Program-made: the position numbers and the translations under genes | Origin: Hypsibius dujardini | Lineage: Eukaryota; Tardigrada; Eutardigrada; Parachela; Hypsibiidae | Direction of reading: 5' to 3' | Assembly: GCA_001579985.1 (NCBI GenBank) | Contig: LRSR01013434.1 | Location: 1 to 26,126, forward strand | DNA length: 26,126 bases | The notes under the pieces: generated by a model | What the model was told of the DNA's origin: nothing | The model's input: only the letters and a program-made list of their open reading frames with translations | The model's database searches: none | Shown: piece by piece, positions 1-20,600 of the stretch | Position numbering within the stretch: position 1 is the stretch's first letter | Layout: every line of letters starts with the position of its first letter

Positions 1-79
1 CCCTTCATGACGACCCGCCCTTTTTGGAGCCCTTTCAAGACGACAGTGCTTATGAATGTAACTGACTTAGGAAAAATGT

Positions 80-905
80 TAGGGGAACTCAGAATAACTT
101 TGCTTTATGTTTTTTAATAAAACTATAATTATGGTGATTTTCAAAATTTATTTCATTGATTAGGCACCGAGAACTTTTTTGGCAGAATTTAAAAATGGGA
201 AGACACTGGAAGATTTTATTTTCCCTACTTTTGCTGGTAGAAACTTCCTTTTTTGCAGAAAAACTCAACGTGAATAAAATTTTAACATTTCCAATCCCAA
301 AACTAAATTTGAAATTGTTTGGTATTAGCAAAATCTTTTTTGGACATCGGGGAGCTGATCTATGCATCGTTTCTGAAATATCACTCGTAAGTTTCCGGTC
401 GGGCTTGAGAACGACCCGTAGCCACGCCCCCTAACTTCCAAAAATGACACTGCTGCTGCCCACCAATTTCAAATTGAACGCTGAGAGGGACAGTGTCAAA
501 ATTCTTTCAATTCAGCTATTTACCAAATGCAAATTCAACTGTTTCCCAAAATTGAAGTTTTCACAGTCAAAATCAGGGAGCGTGGAATCTTCCAGCGTTT
601 TTCCAGCTTTGAAAATCAGCCAAAAAATTCTTTCAGAGCTTGAACGATGACATAAATTTTGAAAATCATCATAATTATAGCCAGAGGCTTAACGGACTTT
701 TCGGAAAGGGGGCAGTTAAGCCGGGAGGGGGGTAGTTTTTCTTATGAAAAAAAAGATTAAAAATCGCCCTCCCCCCCGGCGGCGGTCCGAATTAATTATG
801 GGGGGGCACTCCACTAGTGCCCCGCCCCGTTACGCCTTTGATTATAGCTCTATTAAAAATAAAAAGCGGAGACATTCTGGGTTCCTGCTCTAAAAATCGT
901 CTCAA
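80..905. repeat. Fold-back (long inverted repeat) element, copy 1
   Basis: The left part (about 80-390) is an imperfect reverse complement of the right part (about 440-905). For example, the block at 121-160 read in reverse matches 650-680, and the arm near 80-95 matches the reverse of 871-885. The right half recurs in the same orientation at about 2861-3110 and 21885-22250, so this is a dispersed family. No transposase reading frame is present, which suggests a non-autonomous fold-back or MITE-like element. The outer ends are uncertain because the copies diverge. The open frames inside it are shadows of the repeat. Confidence 0.7.
682..840. mobile_element. hAT-type MITE nested in the fold-back repeat
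   Basis: A 159-base insertion is flanked by a perfect 8-base direct repeat, ATTATAGC (674-681 and 841-848). Its ends form imperfect terminal inverted repeats, CAGAGGCTTAACGG at the left and CCGTTACGCCTTTG at the right (12 of 14 matching). The sister copy of the host repeat near 22170-22190 shows the uninterrupted site. An 8-base target duplication with CAGAGG-like ends is typical of the hAT superfamily. No coding capacity is seen, so it is a non-autonomous copy. The inside is rich in G and C runs. Confidence 0.75.
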
Positions 906-996
906 ATTACCAATTTGCCAAAGCTGGATATCTTCTTGACGGCGCATACACGTCCACGTCTCTTCCATTAATGATGCATCTAAATGATTGTTTCAG

Positions 997-1133
997 GTAA
1001 AAACGTTCCAAAGGAAGCACAAACTACCGTCGGCACACCTACAGGCAGCACTAGCGCAAACACAAACTCAGCCATTCTGATCCATATGCTTATTGTCACC
1101 CTAGCTTTCTACCTTGGTCAAGAGCTTCTATAA
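997..1133 (+). CDS. Putative 3'-terminal exon of a GPI-anchored surface protein
   Basis: After a good acceptor (TTTCAG at 991-996) a frame runs from 999 to TAA at 1131-1133 and encodes 44 residues. It begins with a Thr/Ser/Gly/Pro/Asn-rich stalk and ends with a hydrophobic segment of about 17 residues (AILIHMLIVTLAFYLG) and a short tail. That layout, small residues followed by a C-terminal hydrophobic tail, is what GPI-attachment signals look like; a tail-anchored membrane protein would look similar. The upstream exons would lie before this window, with the fold-back repeat inside the intron. No family can be assigned from this piece, and it could be a chance frame. Confidence 0.4.
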
Positions 1134-2280
1134 TTACACATCAGCTGAATTTTCGCAGTAGCTGGATTTTACTTGGTTTCCATTGACAATAGCATTTTTT
1201 GGAGAAATGGGATTATTCCGTCTTTATGCGTAGATGTACAAACAATTGCAAAATGCGTGTTGTACTGAAACGTTTACGGGTCGTTCGCAGACTACGTCAC
1301 CGTCCGAATCAAACAATCAACCGTTGAAATGGGTGGGCGTCACCGGAACTACCGATTTTTTTCCTGCCAAAATCAGAGCTCCTTGGCAAAAAAAGTATTT
1401 TCTAAAAGCTATTTATTTAGTGGACCATTCGTGAAACAAAACTCAAGGAGATCAACATGTCGACTCACGCTCACCCTTGTTAATCTAAACAACAAACGCT
1501 ACGACTATTGAAATTATCTTTTTCCTAATTACCTACTTAATTATTTCAGATTTTACTTGAATTTAGTTTTTGGTTATTTTAAACCTTTTTAACAAATATA
1601 AATATCACCTAAATATACATATAAATAAAATCTCACTTTCCTGCGAGGCAGATATAACATAAGCCTGTACACCCGCGGGGACTGCCCTGAGATCTCTTAA
1701 AAACACAAAGAAGGACCCTTCAAGTAAAAAAATAATTGTACCCCTCCCCTCTGGTGTCACCAATATATAAGACATAATATATGAACAACGTCTAACTAAA
1801 ACATAATCTGTGAACGTCTAATTAATTACTTATACTGTGCAAGAAAGACGAGTGCGCGACTGTAAGGTGCCTAGTTATCATGAAATGTGCCCTATCGAGC
1901 TTCTGGAAGATAAACTACGATATGAAATTGTCCAAGTTTAACTGTGTGTCGAAACTGGTTGAACATTTCGTTGGATAAGACACAGCGTACGTTGTTTTTC
2001 TTGAAATATTTTCGAGTCCTTTGCCGGCATTCGGATACGAATTGTTCATTCTATATTTTCCCTGTCATCCCGAGGTTTACCTTTTATTTAGTTTAGTGAA
2101 ATAAATTTCGTTTCAATTATTCTCTCTCATTTTATCATGATTTAAGCTGTCACAGCGGACTTCATACCTTCAATTCAGCAATCAATTGAACAACGAGTGT
2201 ATTCTCCAATTTCAAGCCCCATCCAATCTGGCATCTTCCGCGTTGCTTTCCAGCAGAGAAAACTGGCGAACGACGGAACG
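1134..2280. other. Non-coding stretch upstream of the ABCC gene
   Basis: This is AT-rich sequence with no frame I recognise as protein. A TATATAA lies at 1764-1770, and an imperfect direct repeat (GAACAACGTCTAACT and GAACGTCTAATTA) lies around 1783-1825. Neither can be called a promoter element from sequence alone. The stretch presumably holds the promoter and 5' UTR of the transporter gene. Confidence 0.5.
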
Positions 2281-11891
<9,611 letters not shown>

Positions 11892-13625
11892 GCGGTGATG
11901 TGCTACGCAAAGCTACTTGCTACACTGAATAATGCAGAGAAAAAAAAATTCGTCTGAAACTGCCGGTGCATGTGAATTGTTGTCGAATATTTTCCGCGTA
12001 TTGGACCCTGGAGCTTGCCAAATTTTTATTAAGGTCGAGTCATTTCAGCACTGTTTAACCATCTAAAATATACTTTAAATATAATATACTTAAATACTTA
12101 AAGTATATTTGCGAGTACTAACCCATCCCCAATACAATTAGAAATCGGCTAGCAGAATTTCCTCCTGAACTACCATGGATTTGATGGATTTTCCCTATCC
12201 TCACACAATTAACCACCAGTTACAAAAATCGAGAAAGGATGGTCAGAGCTATTCAGAGAACAAAACTCGTCACATCCGCAGATTACAAGAGATAAGGCAA
12301 AACCACAGATTAAGGAGTTACACCTTAATTTCTGTTGTAACAACCAACTCTTTCCAAATACACATATTCGTGCAATAAACAAGGATTTACTGGCACACGT
12401 ACAGCATCAGAATATAGCGACAGTGGACACTGCTGGTAATTTCTATAGGTGCGCAGACATCCTGTCCGCCGATATCTTGTCCCCATACACGATGTTCGTG
12501 AAAACATGTTCTTTGGACATTATGTCTTCCAGGCATTCTGTTCTATCCGTATGACATTCTGTCCGTTTGACATTGTCCTTCCAGATATCATTAATTTGTT
12601 GGATAGTCTACCGTCATTTATTTCGTTTTACTCTTTCGAGCTCAAAATAGTTTCAGAAACCCTTCTTGTATGAACATAATGTTTTAGAACATTACTAAAT
12701 TTTTTTTGGTTTTATTGAGAACAGCTTTCTTTTGGGACCCGTGGGAACCGAAGGATGTTCACAACGGCAGACGTAGTGAAATGACGAAAACTTGCACTGT
12801 ATTTAGTTTTGCTGCTGTGGTCTACGAGCATGACACCCGCTTTAGACGGGGTTTATATAAAAGATAGTTGTAGTTAGTTGTATTTTTCAGTTATAGGTTG
12901 TATAGGCGTGTGCAGTCAGCCCCAAGAAAAACTCTCATCACGTGACTTTTGCTGTTTAAACTAAATGAAAACTCCGCCCTAAATTGCACCGTTTCTTTAC
13001 GACCAATCAGGACATGTACCGAAAGTGTTCACGTAATGCATAATCATACATTTCGAAACAAAACACGAACAGGCAGGCAAAAAAAATTAGGTAACAGGAA
13101 TAAAAATTTGTAAAATTCAAACCATGAAAAAAAAATTTGGAACCGGAAAATTTCATTACATACTGTAAGACAATCATTAAGCCTGCATAAGAACTGTATA
13201 TTCACAATCACCGTGTGTCATTCGTTCACATCTATTGTTATGAACCGCTAAAAAACATAATTTCAACTAAGTAAATTATAAACTACAACTCGAAAGTATA
13301 ACTGCGTAACTACTAAATACTAAAGACAACTAATAATTACAAACTACAATTACCATCTTTTATACTTACTCTTTTAGACTTTCGCCTTTAGACGCATGGA
13401 GTCGCCGGCTAGAGTCCGAGCTATTGCAACTTTTCAAATTGTCTGTCTTGCGCGTCACAGACCCAAACAATACTGAGGACTAGAACACTAATATGAACTT
13501 CCAGGGGCCCTTCAAATTTAGACCCAGACCACAACAAATTTTAAAATAACCCACAAAATTTTTGGATTGATTTTAAGAACAAACTCCCCCCCCCCCTGTT
13601 CTCCATCACCTGTTGCAACCCTCAG
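11892..13625. other. Non-coding stretch after the ABCC gene
   Basis: No recognisable gene. A consensus AATAAA at 12374-12379, 483 bases after the transporter stop, is a possible polyadenylation signal but a distant one. A degenerate minisatellite lies at 12455-12592. A TATAAAA at 12856-12862 could be a promoter element without an identified gene. The rest, about 12600-13580, is AT-rich and featureless apart from an 11-base C run at 13586-13596. Confidence 0.5.
12455..12592. repeat. Degenerate minisatellite of GACATNNTGTCC-like units
   Basis: About eight diverged units follow one another at irregular spacing of 13 to 20 bases: GACATCCTGTCC, GATATCTTGTCC, AACATGTTC, GACATTATGTC, GGCATTCTGTTC, GACATTCTGTCC, GACATTGTCC and GATATC. 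Several units are themselves near-palindromes (GACAT followed by ATGTC or TGTCC). This does not look like coding sequence. Confidence 0.5.
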
Positions 13626-14023
13626 AGGGGTATGGTAGTTCTCACATGTAAGGACCATAACAGGATGTTTCATAGGATCCGAGTTTTGAAACGGAAACTC
13701 GTTACCGCCGTAATCGTCGGCTGGATTTTAAATTTCGTCATAAGCGCGCCCGTCTTTGCGAGGAACTTCTGGTCGGCTGCAACCGCATCACCAGCATCTA
13801 CTACACACCACACAACGCTTGGGAAAGCTTCGTGGCTGGCTTTATAAGGGCCCCCATTTACGTCATAGGGCTCTTCCTGTTCCGACTACGTATCCTGATG
13901 ATTGTGGTGGAGACACTGTTACGCCTCGTCAGATTTAAAAATGTCATCAAGGCGGCCATCCCTCAAATCCCGGCTGAGCTGGCTCACGCGTGGCGGATGC
14001 AGCAGACGAGTGATACGTCTTAA
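13626..14023 (+). pseudogene. GPCR-like relic (TM3 end to TM5), frameshifted
   Basis: A frame through 13632 gives CKDHNRMFHRIRVLKRK and then a helix, LVTAVIVGWILNFVISAPVF, with the Trp and Pro spacing of TM4 in rhodopsin-like receptors; DHNR could stand for the DRY motif. Near 13755 the sense moves to another frame, which gives a Cys-containing loop (LLVGCNRITSIYY), a helix (PIYVIGLFLFRLRILMIVVE) like TM5, and a basic tail ending at TAA 14021-14023. No intron fits between the two parts, and TM6-TM7 are absent. I read this as a decayed or partial receptor gene. A tract of pyrimidines ending in CCTCAG at 13620-13625 could be an old acceptor. The family call is by pattern only. Confidence 0.35.
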
Positions 14024-14433
14024 GGAATGTATACAAATTTTGTCAAGCTCACGCGCTCAGAGTGTAAAAGGAAAAATCTAGACAGCCAAACAGACAGAGA
14101 CAGACAGGTAGATAGATAGAAAGAGAGTCAGACAAATTGTTTGATGGCTCACCTGTATGTCTGCTAGTCCAGTTACCGTTTGCCTGGCGTGAAATCCGTA
14201 TTCACCAAAACAACAGAAAACAAGACGTAAATACAATATATTTTTACGAAAACAAAAACATCCGCAACAAATAGTTATCGAGCTGGGAATAAGGAATCGG
14301 CACGATAAGGAAGATAAACGAATGGAGTAAACAGTGGTAATCAGAAATGTTGGCTGGCGCGTCCCAAAGCAGTAAATGCGGATTTACGGATCAACACTGG
14401 ACCTTTCCCCTAAAAGATAAAATGGAAAATTTG
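14024..14433. other. Short intergenic stretch upstream of the peptide gene
   Basis: A minor CAGA array occupies about 14083-14117. Nothing else is recognised. Confidence 0.5.
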
Positions 14434-14446
14434 TATATATATATAA
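14434..14446 (+). promoter_or_regulatory. TATA-like element of the secreted peptide gene
   Basis: The run TATATATATATAAGG lies about 95 bases before the peptide's ATG, a plausible TATA box with a short 5' UTR. It could equally be a simple AT run. Confidence 0.35.
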
Positions 14447-14541
14447 GGTCTACTGAGGCTGCTTTAATAGGATATATCAACTCTTCATCCGTTAAAGTTT
14501 TCTTAAAGTACATCCAACGCACACCCCTTCAATTTTCCGGC

Positions 14542-14868
14542 ATGTATACCCGAACTTCCTTTTTGCTACTGGTCGTGTTTGGCAGCATGCTGATGGCTCC
14601 CGCCATGGCTGCGTCTGTTCCTGAAAACGGGATGAAGAACGCGGTGTTTTGTCGTTGGCTCCAACAGACTTGGGTTGGTTATGCCTGTGACGGTCCGATT
14701 GAGCAGTGGCTGTGGCGCATGTTCCAGTGGTCGATCAGCGGAGGCCGGGTCAAGGACTGTGACACGTTCTGCTTCTCGCAGCGCAAGAAAGGTGGCGCTT
14801 GTCGAAGTCCTGCGACCGACTCCAGCTCCTGGTGCCCGCGTGGTCAGCGATGCGTCTGCAACAACTAG
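14542..14868 (+). CDS. Secreted cysteine-rich peptide, macin-like (CS-alpha-beta) candidate
   Basis: A single-exon 108-residue frame. Residues 1-24 form a signal peptide (basic Arg4, core FLLLVVFGSMLM, cleavage likely after AMA or AMAA). The mature part has eight Cys at about 37, 49, 73, 77, 87, 98, 104 and 106. The C-terminal half reads KDCDTFC...GGAC...CPRGQRCVC. The CxxxC and CxC pairs, the GG before Cys5 and the CP motif match macins (neuromacin, theromacin, hydramacin-1), which are antibacterial peptides of annelids, molluscs and cnidarians. One macin Cys, three residues after the CxxxC, is missing (Phe follows directly). A Trp-rich insertion lies between Cys2 and Cys3. I chose the ATG at 14542, not the in-frame 14347, because it places the signal peptide at the N-terminus. 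The antimicrobial role is inferred; another CS-alpha-beta or orphan secreted peptide is possible. Confidence 0.7.
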   Translation: MYTRTSFLLLVVFGSMLMAPAMAASVPENGMKNAVFCRWLQQTWVGYACDGPIEQWLWRMFQWSISGGRVKDCDTFCFSQRKKGGACRSPATDSSSWCPRGQRCVCNN

Positions 14869-15440
14869 ATGTCGACATGACCTCGCTGTTCATCATTATA
14901 CTTCTCATTTTTGAAATTGGATCATGTGTTCATGTCGAGACACTAAGTTCAGTTGTCAGAAAGGCATGATCATTATATCATTTTGAGTTCACTTTATTAT
15001 ACCTATACCCTTCGAAGCTAGTGATGTGTTTAGTTGCGCAGTAAGGCATTTTTGCCTAAGTATAAGTGCGTTTTACCCACCTCCTCTGGCAACCCAATAT
15101 TAAACGTTTTGCAAACAAATTTTTCATCATTTCATATTGGTCGTCAGTTCTAAGATAATAAACTAACTTTGCCCAAAAGCAGAATTTTAAAAGAGACAAA
15201 ACTCACTTAGCGAGTTTTTGGGTATTTCACTCTTTCGTTTCATCTACATACTCACTTCACCATTCGCTTTACCTAAAATTTGCCCATTTCACACATTTTT
15301 TAGAAGATTTCAAACGGGCATTTTTTGCTATTATTTTTTTGGCACTTTTTAATTTAGGTATAATATGATACGAAATGGGGGTAACTTTTGGTTTTTACAG
15401 AGGGGTAAAAAATTGTGCTGATTTATCCTTCTTCCCTACT
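14869..15440. other. 3' flank of the peptide gene, no gene seen
   Basis: AT-rich sequence. AATAAA at 15157-15162, about 290 bases after the stop, may be the peptide gene's polyadenylation signal. Nothing else is recognised. Confidence 0.45.
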
Positions 15441-15655
15441 ACTTCTGTCTGTCGGTCTGTAAGGCTGTCCATATTTTTGTCTATCTGTTTGTTTGTCTGT
15501 CCATCTGTTTGTCTGCCTGCCTGCCTGTCTGCTTGTCTGTCCGTCAGAATGTTTGTCTTTCTGGATGCACGTATGCCTGTCTGTTTGTTCGTCTGTGTGC
15601 TTCTCTACCTATTTGTCTGCCTGTCTGATTGTCTGTCTGTCTGTGTGTATGTGTT
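15441..15655. repeat. Intergenic CTGT/CTGC array
   Basis: A degenerate tetranucleotide array of the same kind as in the ABCC introns. It may be the upstream part of the copied intron 12, now separated from the pseudogene by the MITE at 15777-15921, but a precise match could not be shown by eye. Confidence 0.85.
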
Positions 15656-15776
15656 ATATCTCACGGCTGAAGTAATTAGTACCACTTTATTTTGCCTCCA
15701 TATAGACTCAATCAGCTGACAATCCACAATCTTCCAACTGTTCACATGGTAACACAAAGCCACACACATAAGACTA

Positions 15777-15921
15777 CTGTATTTTCGCGTTAGACAGGGA
15801 CAGTTGTACTGGAGTGGAACGTGTGCACGGCTGTGTGCACCGTACGCACACCACAAGCGCCGCATAGCCGATTAAACGTTCCACAGCTCGTACACTGTCC
15901 CTGTCTAACGCGAAAATACAG
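15777..15921. mobile_element. TA-flanked MITE with 28-base perfect terminal inverted repeats
   Basis: The left arm at 15777-15804 (starting CTGTATTTTCGCGTTAGACA) and the right arm at 15894-15921 are exact reverse complements, and each is bordered by TA (15775-15776 and 15922-15923). Complementarity continues imperfectly inwards to a GTGGAACGT/ACGTTCCAC pair, so the whole 145 bases can fold into one hairpin. A TA target duplication with short inverted repeats is typical of the Tc1/mariner group. There is no coding capacity. Perfect arms suggest recent movement. Confidence 0.85.
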
Positions 15922-15978
15922 TAATAGAAATGCACAAGGTTGCCCGAATACCGGACACCACATTATTTCTGTACGTTA

Positions 15979-16945
<967 letters not shown>

Positions 16946-17653
16946 ATTAAAATTAAATTATTTAAGTTCACACCATTGCTAAGCTACTCAGGCCGCTTTG
17001 TGAGCACGTAAGTTCATTTTCTTCTTTTCTTAGGAATTTTTCTTGATAGCTGCAAAATTTGATCGCTGAGTAGTATTTTTTCCCACCGATGCGGGAATGT
17101 ACACAGCGCTGTGGAAAACTTTGTTTATTCGTTAAGTGCAGTTACTTGTCCTAATTAACCGGAGAAAAGGCCGTCCAATTTACTGTCCTTCTTGTCACTC
17201 AATGAAGTGAGTGAACAAAAAGTTCGCAAAAATTCCCGAGCCGGTAGTATTGTTATTTAAGTGAACTTCCGAAGTGAAAGCTATCTTAGTGAATTTGCAA
17301 AAGACGCGTCAATCCGAAGGTGTCTGATAAGCTGTCGGCTTTTTTAAACGCACTAATTCGTATCCTTGGGCAAATCAACAAGTTGACAGCTACTGCATAA
17401 AGCGACACTTTGATTGTCGAGACACACAATGGGGTTTTGGTGTGTTTAAACGTTTCTGACAAGTGGCGAGTATAGCCTTGAGCCATAGTAAACAAACAGA
17501 AAGGGATCCCTCCCTGTTCACTATACTTGAGCTGTCCTCATTAACGAGTCTCAAGTACCTTTAGTAGTAAAACCAGTGCTCAAAACTTGAGCTGTTAATT
17601 TGCCTAAACCATTTCTTGAGAGTGTCAGTCATTCTGTGTGATCGGTAGCAAAT
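16946..17653. other. Upstream region of the first GLUT-type gene
   Basis: No gene is recognised. It presumably holds the promoter and 5' UTR of the sugar transporter starting at 17654. The motif ACTTGAGCTGT occurs twice (about 17525 and 17586). Confidence 0.45.
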
Positions 17654-20600
17654 ATGGAAACGCTAATGTTGGAAACGGTCAACCGGAAGTACATAGTAGG
17701 TACAACATTTAAATTAATTTAATTTTAATTTTAATTAGCTTTAATCTTAAAAAAGGCCGGACTTGTGTAGACGGAAAACGGAAATAATCTCTTCCTTCTC
17801 AATACAGACATGCAGGCCTACGTGTTGGCTGGTGTTCACCGTTCTCTCTGTCACATTGGGATCCTGCGTCCTCGTCGGCTACAATATTGGGGTTCTCAAT
17901 ACCCCACAGATGGTGAGTCAATTTACTCAATCAACAAGCGCCTACTCTTCCAGTCTTCCCTTGAATCTACTTGTGTTGACCAACACTAGATAAGTAACAC
18001 CGTTAATATGTTTATGTATATCTTTTAATTCAGAATAAATTCTGTTGCAGATATTTATTAAGTTTATCTACGAATTGAATTAACTAAATTAAGTTCTGAT
18101 ATTCGAAGAGCTGTACTATTAAATTTATCCAGTAATTTGATTAATTTAATAAGTGTCTGATGTTTGAAGAGCTGTACTGCAGCGAATTCATAAAAAATGT
18201 TCATTGAAAGATGTCCGAATTTTATGGATTGTATAGACTGGGTCATCCAGAAAGTCTTGCGTTCCTATTAATATCGGATTTATAGTGATCGCTGCCAACA
18301 GATAATAGGCGCATGGATTCGAAATACCAAATGTGTCCAAAAAGGCGGAACTCCAGGAGACAGCGAGAATCCACAGGCCGGTGACATATGGTGCGAAAAA
18401 CTAGAGGAATCTCAAGAGGAAAGCATGTTTACGGACAACGGAGAGCTCAACACCCTCTGGGCGCTTCTCAATTGCCTCATCCCGGGAGGATCGGTCCTGG
18501 GTGCCTTGGGCAGTTCGCTCCTTGTCAACCATTTCGGACCGTTAGTATATATAAATGCTTCCCAAATATTAAAAAAGATATACGCAAAAAGACTCTCACC
18601 TGCTTGGGCAAAAACATGAATTAAGTTTATATTACGTAATATATTTCTTACAGAAAGAAGAGCATGCTTCTCAACAACATCATAGCCATCGTTGCGGTTT
18701 TACTCAATTCCCTCGCCCGAACTGCGGGATCCGTAGAGATGCTCATTGTGGGTCGATTCTTCGCTGGATTGAACTGCGGTAATTTCTTCTATAAGTGCTA
18801 CACACATTCAAGTGATTTTACTTTGAACTTTGTTCTTTTATTGGAGGAATAAATGTGGCATTCATGTAGGCGTGACGATGTGCGTTGCACCCACCTATTT
18901 GAACGAAATCTCGCCTGACCGTTTACGCGGGGCAGTCGGTGGGACCTTCGAATTGTCAATCGGCATTGCCATCTTGCTGTCCACCATCCTTGGACTTCCG
19001 TTCATCCTCGGAAATCTTGACCACTGGCAATACATGCTAGCTTTGGCGGCGGTTCCAACTGTCTTCCAGTTAATCACGCTTCCCTTTTGTCCGGACAGTC
19101 CCAAGTATATGTACTTCAAACGGCAGGGCACGGAAGAAACATTACAAGGTAGGTTAATAACATGTATTTTAATTACCGGGTTTGGAAATGCTTTTGACAC
19201 AAATTTTGCCACGTCCACGCTCGCAGAGTGTACGCATTAAAGAAAAAATGTTAATTTCAGTTTCTTTCTACATCTATGGACTACAATATTTATGCTCATA
19301 GGTAGATCCTAAAACTCCTCGCGGCTTTGCTGCGTAATATTTTATGGACTTTTCGCACCTTTTAGTTTCAGCTTAATTTCATTTGTTTGACAGTCCAACA
19401 CCTTAGGAGAGCAGACTAATACCAAACTGATTCGTACAACATGACGAAGCGAAAACTGTCACTGGGCAGAGCTTCAAACAACTCGCAACCGACACCAGAA
19501 CAGAGCACTAACACTACAACAAGGCGGCTTATTACAATAGATTTATAATGCGGTCAGTAGATAAATATCTAAATCTATATATCTAAATAGCGTAAACACC
19601 GTATCGCACAACATGGAACAAAATTTAATGCGTAATATTTAGTGTAATATCAAGTATAATATAATAAGACGAATAAACGAAATATGGCGTAGATATGTAC
19701 GTTATTTCGAGAATATCATATACATTTATGTTTCAGTTTTCTTAATACAAAAAGGTTTCTTAGTAAATATTCTCATTTAAAATATTTGTAAGTTCTAGAT
19801 ACAAGCATAGACATGTACGAACAAATGAGTGGAATTATTATTAAATTGTTGTTTTTCTTCTAGTGCTTTCGAAATTGCAGGGCAGAGCTAACGCAGATCG
19901 GGAATTGTCGGCAATCAAGGAAGAGTACTGTCACGCGAAGGACCAGTCCGTGACGACCTTGAGGCAACTTATCCGCGATCCATTTCTGCGCAAAATTCTG
20001 CTGATAACTTTGGGCCTGCATATTTGTCAGCAATTCTCCGGAATTGATGCGGTAAAATGTGTACTCTTCCCTCTGATGTTATGTGAGAAGCCACGAAAAC
20101 TTATTTCTTACTTACAGACAATGTTTTATTCGACGGCCATGTTTCGGTCAGCAGGATTGACAGGGGATGCGGCGCTCTACGCCACCATCGGCATGGTCGC
20201 CATCTACGTTGTGGGAACGGCTGTGTCGTCCCTTGTCCTCATCGAAAGAGTCGGTCGGAAGGTTCTACTTATGATTGGCTATTGCGGAGCAGTCATTTTC
20301 CTGTGCATCCTAACCACTTCAATGCTGATTCATGTAAGTCGAAGCCTTTGCTAGCTTTTCACGGCATCAGTGGCATTACTTTTCTTATGCATAGATTTAT
20401 GCAAAGTCCCAGATCATTGACGGTTTTATGAGCAATATAAAATTAGTTAACAAATAAATTTGTAATATTTGAATATTTGCAAACCAAATTAAGATCGCTT
20501 TACTCATTAATAATACTATAGATAATTTGCTTGAAGGTAGTTTTGATTCGTGACCTTGAACTTTCCAGTTCAATTCCGCCCGATCGTTAACGGTCGTATG

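Noticed and set aside
89-650. Open frames of 60 to 90 codons on both strands
   Set aside because: They lie in the arms of the fold-back element and show no coding character.
1234-1511. Two overlapping small frames of 60 to 66 codons
   Set aside because: No signal peptide, motif or splice support. They are consistent with chance frames in non-coding DNA.
12175-12378. A 67-codon frame, polar and Gln/Arg-rich
   Set aside because: No recognisable family, no splice context, and it is most likely 3' flank of the transporter gene.
14347-14541. N-terminal extension of the secreted peptide to the first in-frame ATG
   Set aside because: It would bury the signal peptide in the middle and read through the TATA-like run at 14434-14446.
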